Of a stretch of 7,204 nucleotides of DNA, positions 1 through 6,409 are shown in pieces. A program made the translations under genes and the position numbers. Position 1 is the first letter of the stretch, and each line of letters starts with the position of its first letter. This stretch comes from an uncultured Sutterella sp. (GTDB lineage: Bacteria > Pseudomonadota > Gammaproteobacteria > Burkholderiales > Burkholderiaceae_F), in contig CAJJMF010000133.1 of assembly GCA_905192805.1 (NCBI GenBank), forward strand, positions 1-7,204. The letters are read 5' to 3'. The notes below the pieces were generated by a model. It did not search any database and was not told the DNA's origin. It was given only the letters and a program-made list of their open reading frames with translations.

Positions 1-681
1 GATATTTTGTTTACTCAGGGCTTTGGAACGCGTTTTGACTGTCAACAGTTGGTGTTAACGGGTCAAATTTCTGTTCAAGGTGTCACGCTTGAGGATCCGA
101 ATGCGGACTTTGATACCGAGGGCTTTAGCTTCGTGTATCGTGACCAGCTTTGGCCTTATAAGGAAAAAGCCATCATTGCGCTGCATAAACCGGCTGGTTA
201 TGAATGCTCATTAAAGCCCTCTGCTCATCCGTCGGTGATGACCTTGATCCCTGGGCCACTCCGTCGTCGCAATGTTCAACCTGTCGGGCGATTGGATGTG
301 GATACCACGGGGTTATTACTGATGACTGATGATGGTGCATTGCTTCACCGTTTGATCCATCCAAAACGTCACGTCAGTAAAACGTATCGTGTTGGGTGTA
401 AGCATCCTGTCACTGAGAAAATGCTCGAACAATTGCTTGAGGGCGTTGTCTTAGCCGATGACCCGAAACCCGTGTCGGCTCATGCGGTCACGCTTCTGGA
501 TGAGCATACGATTGAGATGGTTCTTACGCAGGGGAAATACCATCAGGTTAAACGGATGGTAGCTGCCTGCTCAAACCGTGTGGAAAGCCTTCATCGGACA
601 GGCTTTGGACAATTCCAATTACCTGAGTCGCTCGCCGAGGGCACTTGGCAGTGGATTGAGCAGAGTGACATTCTCGGTTGA
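1..681 (+). CDS. rsuA: 16S rRNA pseudouridine synthase, RsuA type (5' end cut by window edge)
   Basis: This enzyme would convert one uridine of 16S rRNA (U516 in E. coli) to pseudouridine during small-subunit assembly in the cytoplasm. The frame is open to base 1, and the first visible residues already lie inside the N-terminal S4 RNA-binding domain (about visible residues 1-35, ILFTQGFGTR onward). The true start is therefore a few codons outside the window, and the TTG at 7 is not the start. The catalytic domain follows: HKPAGYECS near residue 62, the catalytic-Asp motif GRLDVDTTGLLL with Asp at about 99, SKTYRV near 125, and GKYHQVKRM near 180. These blocks match E. coli RsuA more closely than RluB, RluE or RluF as I remember them (KPQGYVCS, GRLDIDTTG, GRYHQVKRM). 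The stop is TGA at 679-681. ampG follows after 14 bases, so the two are probably co-transcribed. Family assignment is secure; the exact target uridine is inferred. Confidence 0.9.
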   Translation, partial: DILFTQGFGTRFDCQQLVLTGQISVQGVTLEDPNADFDTEGFSFVYRDQLWPYKEKAIIALHKPAGYECSLKPSAHPSVMTLIPGPLRRRNVQPVGRLDVDTTGLLLMTDDGALLHRLIHPKRHVSKTYRVGCKHPVTEKMLEQLLEGVVLADDPKPVSAHAVTLLDEHTIEMVLTQGKYHQVKRMVAACSNRVESLHRTGFGQFQLPESLAEGTWQWIEQSDILG

Positions 682-682
682 T

Positions 683-687
683 AAGGA
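683..687 (+). promoter_or_regulatory. Ribosome binding site of ampG
   Basis: AAGGA lies 8 bases before the ATG at 696. It decides the ampG start: a TTG at 678 in the same frame would overlap the rsuA stop and has no such site at a suitable distance. Confidence 0.7.
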
Positions 688-695
688 CCAGCGTT

Positions 696-2012
696 ATGCC
701 CGCGACACGGATCAAACACTTTGTTAAAGACTGGGGAGTTTATCTTAAACCCGTCTCCCTTCGCATGTTCTTCTTGGGGTTTAGTGCGGGATTGCCTTTG
801 CTTTTGGTTTTGGGAACGCTGAGCTTTTGGTTACGAGAGGCGAGTATCGACTTAAAAACCATTGGTTTTTTCTCTTGGATTGGGCTGGTGTATGCGTTGA
901 AGTGGCTCTGGGCACCGTTGGTGGACCATATGACACTCCCGGGGTTTCATCGCCGATTGGGACAACGTCGTGGATGGTTACTTTTAGCGCAGTTAGGAGT
1001 CATCGGTGCGTTGTTGGGGATGGCCTTTACCAACCCAGCCGAACACTTAACGGGGACACTCTTTTTCGCCTTGATGGTGGCTTTTTGCTCGGCGACTCAG
1101 GACATTGCTTTGGATGCGTACCGTATTGAATCGTCGAAAAGCGAATGGCAGGGGGTACTCTCGGCTATGTACCAAGCCGGTTACCGACTTGCCATGATTT
1201 GGGCGGGGGCTGGGGCTTTGGCCTTAGCCTCGATGGGCACCGATACAACCCTTGTTGGTTATGCTTATGGGGCCTGGCGTTTTGCTTATCTGGTGATGGC
1301 AGCCTCGATGGGTGTCGGAGTGGTAACGGTACTGATTTCCCCTGAACCCTCTCCCATCAAGCGCCCCAAAGTGGTTGGAGGCTTGCTTGAGCGCATCAAG
1401 GTGGGGTTTGTCGAGCCCATTGTTGACTATTTCAAACGCTATCAACGCATGGCTTGGGTTATTTTGCTTTTAGTCGCTGCGTATCGCATTTCCGATGTGG
1501 TGATGGGGGTTATGGCCAATCCCTTTTATCATGACATGGGCTTTACGAAGTCAGAAGTGGCGCTGGTGACCAAAGTGTTTGGTGTTTTAATGACGCTCTT
1601 GGGCGCCTTTGTTGGTGGCATGGTGACGATGAAACTCGGCGTCTTGAAAACCTTGTTTTTGGGGGGTGTTTTGTCAGCAGCGACGAATGTGCTCTTTTCG
1701 CTTTTAGCGCAGGTCGGTCATAGCGTGGGATTCCTTGTGTTGACGGTCTCCGCCGATAATTTGGCCTCGGGGATTGCGAGTGCCGCCTTTGTTGCTTATT
1801 TGTCGAGCCTCACCAATCGTATGTTTTCTGCTACGCAGTATGCGCTCTTGAGTAGCCTGATGGTGCTGTTACCGAAAAGTTTGGCGGGTTTTTCTGGTGT
1901 TTTGGTTGAAGCAACGAGCTTTTCCACGTTCTTCTTACTGACGGCTCTCATGGGAATACCGGTGTTACTACTGATCGGGTACATTATCCACGCGAGTAAG
2001 GGGAGCGAATAG
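696..2012 (+). CDS. ampG: AmpG-like muropeptide permease (major facilitator superfamily)
   Basis: An inner-membrane permease that would import cell-wall breakdown products (GlcNAc-anhydro-MurNAc peptides) into the cytoplasm for peptidoglycan recycling. In species with inducible AmpC this import also feeds beta-lactamase induction. The ATG at 696, backed by a good ribosome binding site, gives 438 residues; E. coli AmpG has 491. I count about 12 hydrophobic segments. Family blocks are visible: LGFSAGLP at about 27-34, IDLKTIGFFSWIGL at about 51-64, PLVDH followed by GQRRGW (loop 2-3, motif A region) at about 74-94, SATQDIALDAYRIE at about 132-145, and GYRLAM at 162-167. E. coli AmpG has close equivalents (IDLKTIGFFSLVG, SASQDIVFDA, GYRLGM). 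It is the second gene of a pair with rsuA, with no beta-lactamase gene in view, so recycling is the safer role. The substrate is inferred from family, since some AmpG-like permeases are uncharacterised. Confidence 0.85.
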   Translation: MPATRIKHFVKDWGVYLKPVSLRMFFLGFSAGLPLLLVLGTLSFWLREASIDLKTIGFFSWIGLVYALKWLWAPLVDHMTLPGFHRRLGQRRGWLLLAQLGVIGALLGMAFTNPAEHLTGTLFFALMVAFCSATQDIALDAYRIESSKSEWQGVLSAMYQAGYRLAMIWAGAGALALASMGTDTTLVGYAYGAWRFAYLVMAASMGVGVVTVLISPEPSPIKRPKVVGGLLERIKVGFVEPIVDYFKRYQRMAWVILLLVAAYRISDVVMGVMANPFYHDMGFTKSEVALVTKVFGVLMTLLGAFVGGMVTMKLGVLKTLFLGGVLSAATNVLFSLLAQVGHSVGFLVLTVSADNLASGIASAAFVAYLSSLTNRMFSATQYALLSSLMVLLPKSLAGFSGVLVEATSFSTFFLLTALMGIPVLLLIGYIIHASKGSE

Positions 2013-2028
2013 ATCGCCCCCCGATGCA

Positions 2029-2065
2029 GTGAGCCCCTAGTGTTAATGGCCTATTCGGGGCTCAC
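2029..2065. terminator. Hairpin between convergent ampG and UPF0149 genes (possible bidirectional terminator)
   Basis: A perfect 9-base inverted repeat, GTGAGCCCC (2029-2037) and GGGGCTCAC (2057-2065), can be extended inward by TAG/CTA (2038-2040 with 2051-2053) across a 3-base bulge, leaving a 10-base loop. It lies 16 bases after the ampG stop and 14 bases beyond the UPF0149 stop. Neither side has a run of Ts, so a classical intrinsic terminator is only weakly supported. The position between converging genes is the main argument. Confidence 0.5.
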
Positions 2066-2079
2066 CAAAGACGCGGAGG

Positions 2080-2928
2080 TTATCGAGTGCCCGATTTACG
2101 TCGTGACGTGGGACGAGGACTACCGAAGGGGTTGGGGCGTTTGCTAGCGTGCCCTTTGCTCGGTGTTTTTCCATGACGCTCTATGCTTTTCGTGCGGGTG
2201 CTCGAGGGGCCTGAACGTCGCGCTTGGCGGTCTCCCTCAAAGGGCGGGCGCTCTTTGCGATCAGGTTTTCCGCGGTGTGCGGCAGGACGCGATACGGTGG
2301 ATTTCGCCTCGACAAAGCCACGCGTAACCGAGGCTATTTCGGCCACGCTGAGGGCAATATCCTCCAAGGCCTGATCCAGATTTTCTAAGGGACTCTCAAG
2401 GTCCAAATCCTCTTTGATGGTGCTGAGATCACCCGCAACATCGTCAGGAAGATGACGCAGAATGCCCAACAGAGCGCTTGAGACGGTTTCATCCTCACTA
2501 TCTTTGAGTCCAGGCCAGCGTTCGATCACTTCGACAAAGCCTAAGGCAAAGGGAATCACGGCAGCAATGCTGTCATAGCCACGAACGGGGTGCCCTCGGC
2601 TGTCTTCGATCTCATAGATGATGGGATCAATGGGTTTGCACGCTGCCAGGGTTTGATCGATTTGGCGGTAACGACGATAGATGAGCTCCTCGAGTCGATC
2701 TTGGTCCGCTTCATTGGGTAAGCACGCGTTGGGTTGCGCATTTTTGTCAAACAAAAAGGGCATCCATTCGCTGGGAGCTGGCTCGTGAGGTAAGCAGAGT
2801 AAAGCCGTCAAAAACCCGTCCATATAGTCGGGCTCCATGGGTTCAAACTCATCGGGCAGGCTTGCTAAAAGTTCCCCTAACTCAACGAATTCGGCATCGG
2901 AAAGAGGGAGGATAGGCGTATTAGTCAT
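2080..2928 (-). CDS. UPF0149 (YecA/YgfB-like) family protein with basic C-terminal tail
   Basis: No biochemical role can be read from the sequence; UPF0149 proteins are poorly characterised. The N-terminal 200 or so residues fit the family: an acidic, helical domain opening with LSDAEFVELGELLASLP, then MEPDYMDGFLTALLC (the typical D-x-x-x-G-F-L-x-A segment), PSEWMPFLF, and a later YDSIAAVIPFALGFVEVIERWP helix pair. From about residue 209 to 282 the protein changes character: about 22 Lys/Arg against 5 Asp/Glu, rich in Pro, Ser and Gly, probably disordered. I do not see the Cys-rich SEC-C metal-binding motif found at the C-terminus of E. coli YecA. I chose the ATG at 2928 (282 residues). A TTG at 2964 would add 12 residues but lies almost on the start of transcription predicted from the TACAAT box at 2973-2978. 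Neither start has a strong ribosome binding site. The gene converges on ampG and diverges from the DUF1840 gene. Confidence 0.8.
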   Translation of the reverse strand: MTNTPILPLSDAEFVELGELLASLPDEFEPMEPDYMDGFLTALLCLPHEPAPSEWMPFLFDKNAQPNACLPNEADQDRLEELIYRRYRQIDQTLAACKPIDPIIYEIEDSRGHPVRGYDSIAAVIPFALGFVEVIERWPGLKDSEDETVSSALLGILRHLPDDVAGDLSTIKEDLDLESPLENLDQALEDIALSVAEIASVTRGFVEAKSTVSRPAAHRGKPDRKERPPFEGDRQARRSGPSSTRTKSIERHGKTPSKGHASKRPNPFGSPRPTSRRKSGTR

Positions 2929-2972
2929 AGTCAATGCGACGTGTGTTTCAAAAAGAGTATTCAAGTGAGCTC

Positions 2973-2978
2973 ATTGTA
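2973..2978 (-). promoter_or_regulatory. Candidate -10 box for the UPF0149 gene
   Basis: On the minus strand this reads TACAAT, one change from the TATAAT consensus. No convincing -35 box is seen 16-18 bases upstream. Transcription would start near 2966, giving a leader of about 38 bases before the ATG at 2928 and arguing against the TTG at 2964 as start. Confidence 0.35.
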
Positions 2979-2991
2979 GAGGGAAGCACAG

Positions 2992-3021
2992 TTGGGGACC
3001 ACGTGAAGGATCGAGTAAAAT
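2992..3021 (+). promoter_or_regulatory. Candidate sigma-70 promoter for the DUF1840 gene
   Basis: TTGGGG (2992-2997) as a weak -35 and TAAAAT (3016-3021) as a good -10 are separated by 18 bases. Transcription would begin near 3028, about 30 bases before the ATG. It sits back to back with the candidate minus-strand promoter of the UPF0149 gene. Confidence 0.45.
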
Positions 3022-3047
3022 TTAGCAAGATCAAAGAAAACCCACTT

Positions 3048-3052
3048 AGGAG
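3048..3052 (+). promoter_or_regulatory. Ribosome binding site of the DUF1840 gene
   Basis: AGGAG lies 5 bases (all T) before the ATG at 3058. It supports that start over the in-frame ATG at 3103, which would remove the conserved N-terminal strand of the family. Confidence 0.7.
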
Positions 3053-3057
3053 TTTTT

Positions 3058-3441
3058 ATGTCGTTAGTGGTATTTTCCTGTCGTGCGACAGGCCCTTTTA
3101 TCATGTTTGAAGAAACGGCGAAGCAAATCTTCAAAACCTTAGATCGTCCTTGGGTGTGCCCAGGAGCGTTTGCTGCGGATGAGCTTGAAGGATTATTAGC
3201 GATCTTGGATGCCGCCGAAAAACGTGATAAAGAGCGCCTCGCAGAGATTGAACGTGCGCGTGAGAAGAAACTCCGTGAGTCCAGTTACGACGAAGAGTTA
3301 AATATGTTGGAAGAGGAAAAGCAGCGAGAAAAGGAAGAACGCGAAAAAGTGAACTTCTATCAGCGTATTGTTCCCCTTCAAAACATGATGCGTCGTGCGA
3401 TTAAGAGTGAAGAGCCCATTATGTGGGAACCCATGAGCTAA
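3058..3441 (+). CDS. DUF1840 domain-containing protein
   Basis: A 127-residue soluble protein of unknown function. It shows the DUF1840 pattern as I recall it: an N-terminal strand (LVVFSCRAT), then MFEETAKQIFKTLDRP at about 16-31, a PGAFAADELEGLLAILDAA segment at about 35-53, and a C-terminal block FYQRIVPLQNMMRRAIKSEE at about 99-118 ending in MWEPMS. Between these, residues 54-98 are almost all charged (Lys, Arg, Glu), with only scattered hydrophobic residues, and should form a long single helix or coiled coil. That stretch seems longer than in the DUF1840 proteins I remember. There is no signal peptide or membrane segment. The start is fixed by AGGAG 5 bases upstream. The gene stands alone, with its own candidate promoter and a hairpin after it. 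I give no function. Confidence 0.8.
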   Translation: MSLVVFSCRATGPFIMFEETAKQIFKTLDRPWVCPGAFAADELEGLLAILDAAEKRDKERLAEIERAREKKLRESSYDEELNMLEEEKQREKEEREKVNFYQRIVPLQNMMRRAIKSEEPIMWEPMS

Positions 3442-3450
3442 AAGCGATCA

Positions 3451-3479
3451 AAGGGGAGCCGTGTTAGCAGTCTCCCCTT
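3451..3479. terminator. Bidirectional terminator hairpin between DUF1840 and trkH
   Basis: AAGGGGAG (3451-3458) and CTCCCCTT (3472-3479) form a perfect 8-base stem with a 13-base loop. It begins 9 bases after the DUF1840 stop and lies 22 bases beyond the trkH stop. T content is modest on both sides: TTATTA downstream on plus, and TTTGATCGCTTTT (counted from the stem end) on minus. It probably ends both transcripts. Confidence 0.6.
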
Positions 3480-3501
3480 ATTACAGAGATTTTGCAAGGG
3501 A

Positions 3502-4974
3502 TTAAATTTTCCAGAAGTTGCGTGTAAAGAGCACAAAGACGGTAAAGATTTCTAAACGCCCCAAGAGCATCAGTGCTGAGCAGATCCAGAGCTGAATACT
3601 GGAGAGATGGGCAAAATTTCCTGCGGGGCCAACCTCGCCGAGCCCAGGCCCTAAGTTGGTAATCGTGGCAATACTTGCCGAGAAAGCTTCAAGCGGAGCC
3701 AGTCCAGTCAGTAGCAGAATCATGGCGCCGATGATAATGGTCACACTCCAGACCATCACATAGACCAACACCGCAAAACTAATCTTGTTATCAATGACCA
3801 TCTCACCGACACGCAACGGTACCGCCGCTTTTGGGTATAAAAGAAGCATTAACTCGCGTTTGAGCTGTCGTGAAAGAATCAAGAGACGAATTTGCTTAAT
3901 TCCGCCCCCCGTGGATCCGGCGCAGGTGGCAAAACATGCTGCGCATAATAAAATGAACGGGAGTCCATAGGGCCAAGACGAATAATCTGTATCCGCATAG
4001 CCTGTGGTCGAGGCGACGGAAATGACGGAAAAAAGAGCGTACCGGAAGTTTTCTTCCCAGCCTCGGTAAATATGTTGACTATAGAGGATATAAAACGTTA
4101 GTCCAACCAGCGTAATGAGGGTGAGTAACCAAGAGAGCGCTTCGGGATCTTTGAGATATAAGAAAACATTGCGACGACTCCAGCAGACGAAGTGCAACGA
4201 AAAATTCAACCCACAGAGCACCATGAAGAAACTGGCGACATAGTCAATACGTGCAGAATGGAAGAACACATAACTCGCATCGTGGGAGGAAATCCCTGAT
4301 AGTGATACGGTGGTCATCATGTGCATGATGGCGTCTTGCCATTCCATGCCAGCGAGGTGATAGGCAATAGCGCATGCAAACGAAATGCCGAAATAGATGA
4401 TGTAAAGCGCTTTGGCCGTATCGGCAATGCGCGGCGTGAGTTTTTCTTCTTTGAGCGGCCCACTGGTTTCGGCTTTAATAATCTGTGCACCCCCCACGCC
4501 CAAGAGCGGCAAAATGGCGACAGACAACACAATGATCCCCATGCCACCGAGCCATGATAGGAAACACCGAAAACCGTTGAGCGATAACGGTAATTTATCG
4601 AGTCCCGTCATGACCGTTGCCCCTGTCGTAGAGAGGCAGGACATCATTTCGAAATAGAGTTTGGGGAAGGAATACTTGGGAAGTTCCAATAAAAAAGGAA
4701 TCGTGCTAAACAGCGGAATCAAGGTCCAAATAAGGGTCACGAGCAAAAAACCATGCCGAGCGGTAAGCTCGGTCTTTTCGTGACGGGTCAGGATGCTTAG
4801 CAGTAGCCCTGTGATAAAAGTCACCCCCGTTCCAATGACAAAACTTTTCACGAGGGCGGGGTCGTAGACGACCGCGACAAAGAGCGGTACCAAGGTCGTC
4901 ACCGCAAAAGCCATCAATACAGGTCCTGCTGTATTGAGTACGGGAAGGATTAAATGAGGGATCGTGTTCCGCAT
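3502..4974 (-). CDS. trkH: Trk potassium uptake system, membrane pore subunit TrkH
   Basis: The inner-membrane, K+-conducting subunit of the Trk system; TrkA binds its cytoplasmic face and gates it. At 490 residues it is close to the 483 of E. coli TrkH. The four membrane-pore-membrane repeats show their filter loops: STTGAT at 115-120, TTVSLSGISSHDAS at 221-234, ASTTGY at 321-326 and TNLGPG at 439-444. Other family blocks are WLGGMGIIVLSVAILPLLG at 141-159 and CAGSTGGGIKQIRLL at 351-365, the latter leading into the intramembrane loop of the third repeat. The second filter loop differs from the usual GGFS form, but the glycine expected to line the filter (Gly227) is kept. The ATG at 4974 is 17 bases after the trkA stop; the ribosome binding site is weak (GGCAGG). 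It is the last gene of the regulator-trkA-trkH operon and is followed by a hairpin. Confidence 0.95.
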   Translation of the reverse strand: MRNTIPHLILPVLNTAGPVLMAFAVTTLVPLFVAVVYDPALVKSFVIGTGVTFITGLLLSILTRHEKTELTARHGFLLVTLIWTLIPLFSTIPFLLELPKYSFPKLYFEMMSCLSTTGATVMTGLDKLPLSLNGFRCFLSWLGGMGIIVLSVAILPLLGVGGAQIIKAETSGPLKEEKLTPRIADTAKALYIIYFGISFACAIAYHLAGMEWQDAIMHMMTTVSLSGISSHDASYVFFHSARIDYVASFFMVLCGLNFSLHFVCWSRRNVFLYLKDPEALSWLLTLITLVGLTFYILYSQHIYRGWEENFRYALFSVISVASTTGYADTDYSSWPYGLPFILLCAACFATCAGSTGGGIKQIRLLILSRQLKRELMLLLYPKAAVPLRVGEMVIDNKISFAVLVYVMVWSVTIIIGAMILLLTGLAPLEAFSASIATITNLGPGLGEVGPAGNFAHLSSIQLWICSALMLLGRLEIFTVFVLFTRNFWKI

Positions 4975-4991
4975 CGTAGACCTGCCCAGTG

Positions 4992-6389
4992 TTAAAAGAA
5001 GCCCACATCGACCGTAAAGAGTCGCTCAATCTTCGGTAAGAGTCGTTTCGACGACACGAAGATGATGACATGGTCTTCGGCTTCAATAATCGTATCTTTT
5101 TCACCCATTAATACGACCGGGCCATCGTCTCCTTCACGGATAACCGCTCCGATATTGCATCCTTCGGGGAGCGCAATGTCACCAATACGTCGGCCAACAA
5201 CCTTAGAGCTATGCTTGTCGCCGTGCGCAATAATTTCGAGGGCTTCAGCCGCACCACGGCGCAAACTAAAGGCCGAGACCACGTCCCCACGACGCACATG
5301 GCGAATCAGTTCCCCTAACGCTGCGGTGGTCGTTGAGACGGTAATGTCAATTTGCTCCCCTTGCATGAGGTCACTGTAGGCTTTGCGATTCACGAGAGCA
5401 ATGGTGCGTTTAGCCCCCAACTTTTTGGCCAGAAGAGCAGACAAAATATTATTTTCGTCATCGTCTGAGAGCGACAAGAAGAGGTCACAGGTTTCAATCC
5501 CCGTACTCTCTAGAACATCCTCGCTCGTAAAATCTCCCTCGATAATGACCGCTTGATCACCTAAAAAGCGCGATAAGCGCTTGGCGGAGGATTTGTTTTC
5601 TTCCAGAATGCGCAGGTTATAGCGATTATCACTAGCGACCAGCAACTGGGCTAAATGGCGGGTCATGTTTTGTTTGCCCGCCATAATAATATTTTTGACG
5701 GGAGGCTCTCGGTGTCGGAACTCTGCCATGAGGCGACGAGCGTATTGGCTGTCACAAAGACAGATGACCTCATCGTTAGCCTCGATTACCGTGGATGCAC
5801 TTAAGTCGAGTCGTCGATTGCGTCGAAAGATGGCAATAATGCGTGCCGGAACTTTAGGCAAATGGGTATAGAGTTCTCGAACGGGGCGCCCAACCAGAGG
5901 ACTACCGGCCTTAGCACGCACAGCAATCAAGCTAGCGACCCCTTCCCCAAATTCCTGTACTTGAAGCGCTTCAGGGAAGTCTATGAGTTTGGCTAAGTAA
6001 TTCACCACCGTGAGTTCTGGCCAAATAATGGAGGTGGCCTCAAAGCCTTCTTCGCCTAAGATCCGGGGGTAGTTGCGTAATTCGTTATTACGAACGCGGG
6101 CAATACGCGTGGGAATGTTAAACATTTGCGCGCACAGTAACGTCACTACCAGATTCGTTTCATCACTGGAGGTGACAGCAATGAGCATGTCGGTATCCGC
6201 TGCTCCCGCATCTGTGAGTACTTGGGGGCTCGTGGCGTTACCCACAATACCGCGCAAGTCGAAGCGTGATTGCAAAAACGCAATGTGTTCGGGGTTGGTA
6301 TCGACAATGGTAATGTCATTGGACTCAGATACTAAGCTTTCCGCAATCGAGCTCCCGATACGCCCTGCGCCCACGATCAATATTTTCAT
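4992..6389 (-). CDS. trkA: Trk potassium uptake system, regulatory subunit TrkA
   Basis: The cytosolic NAD(H)/nucleotide-binding subunit that gates TrkH. At 465 residues (E. coli 458) it has the full two-fold layout: TrkA_N (1 to about 125), TrkA_C (about 140-225), a second TrkA_N (about 232-350) and a second TrkA_C (about 370-460). The first Rossmann fold has an intact GAGRIG at 7-12 and the acidic residue Asp30 that ends the second strand. In the second fold the matching place reads GKQNMT at 238-243, where E. coli has GGGNIG, so its glycine motif is degenerate. The rest of that half is well kept: GDFTSEDVLE near 285, SLSDDDENNILSALLAKKLGAK near 306, and VGRRIGDIALPEG with VIIFV near the end. 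The ATG at 6389 lies 20 bases after the regulator stop; the ribosome binding site is weak (GAGTGAAAG). Confidence 0.95.
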   Translation of the reverse strand: MKILIVGAGRIGSSIAESLVSESNDITIVDTNPEHIAFLQSRFDLRGIVGNATSPQVLTDAGAADTDMLIAVTSSDETNLVVTLLCAQMFNIPTRIARVRNNELRNYPRILGEEGFEATSIIWPELTVVNYLAKLIDFPEALQVQEFGEGVASLIAVRAKAGSPLVGRPVRELYTHLPKVPARIIAIFRRNRRLDLSASTVIEANDEVICLCDSQYARRLMAEFRHREPPVKNIIMAGKQNMTRHLAQLLVASDNRYNLRILEENKSSAKRLSRFLGDQAVIIEGDFTSEDVLESTGIETCDLFLSLSDDDENNILSALLAKKLGAKRTIALVNRKAYSDLMQGEQIDITVSTTTAALGELIRHVRRGDVVSAFSLRRGAAEALEIIAHGDKHSSKVVGRRIGDIALPEGCNIGAVIREGDDGPVVLMGEKDTIIEAEDHVIIFVSSKRLLPKIERLFTVDVGFF

Positions 6390-6409
6390 ACGCTGCTTTC
6401 ACTCAATGG

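Noticed and set aside
7..9. TTG at 7 as the start of the pseudouridine synthase
   Set aside because: The frame is open upstream and the visible sequence begins inside the S4 domain, so the gene continues past the left edge.
678..680. TTG at 678 as the start of ampG
   Set aside because: It overlaps the rsuA stop and lacks a suitably spaced ribosome binding site, whereas ATG at 696 has AAGGA 8 bases upstream.
2183..2374. Plus-strand open frame antisense to the UPF0149 tail
   Set aside because: Considered as the real gene because the UPF0149 tail is low-complexity, but it has no domain or ribosome binding site and the tail frame runs on unbroken from a genuine domain.
4706..5104. 132-codon minus-strand open frame spanning the trkA-trkH junction
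   Set aside because: It lies in another frame of two well-recognised genes, has a Ser/Arg-rich composition and resembles no family I know.
5062..5379. 105-codon plus-strand open frame antisense to trkA
   Set aside because: A shadow of the trkA reading frame with no ribosome binding site or recognisable domain; the same applies to the plus-strand open frames at 6073-6456 and 6572-6886.
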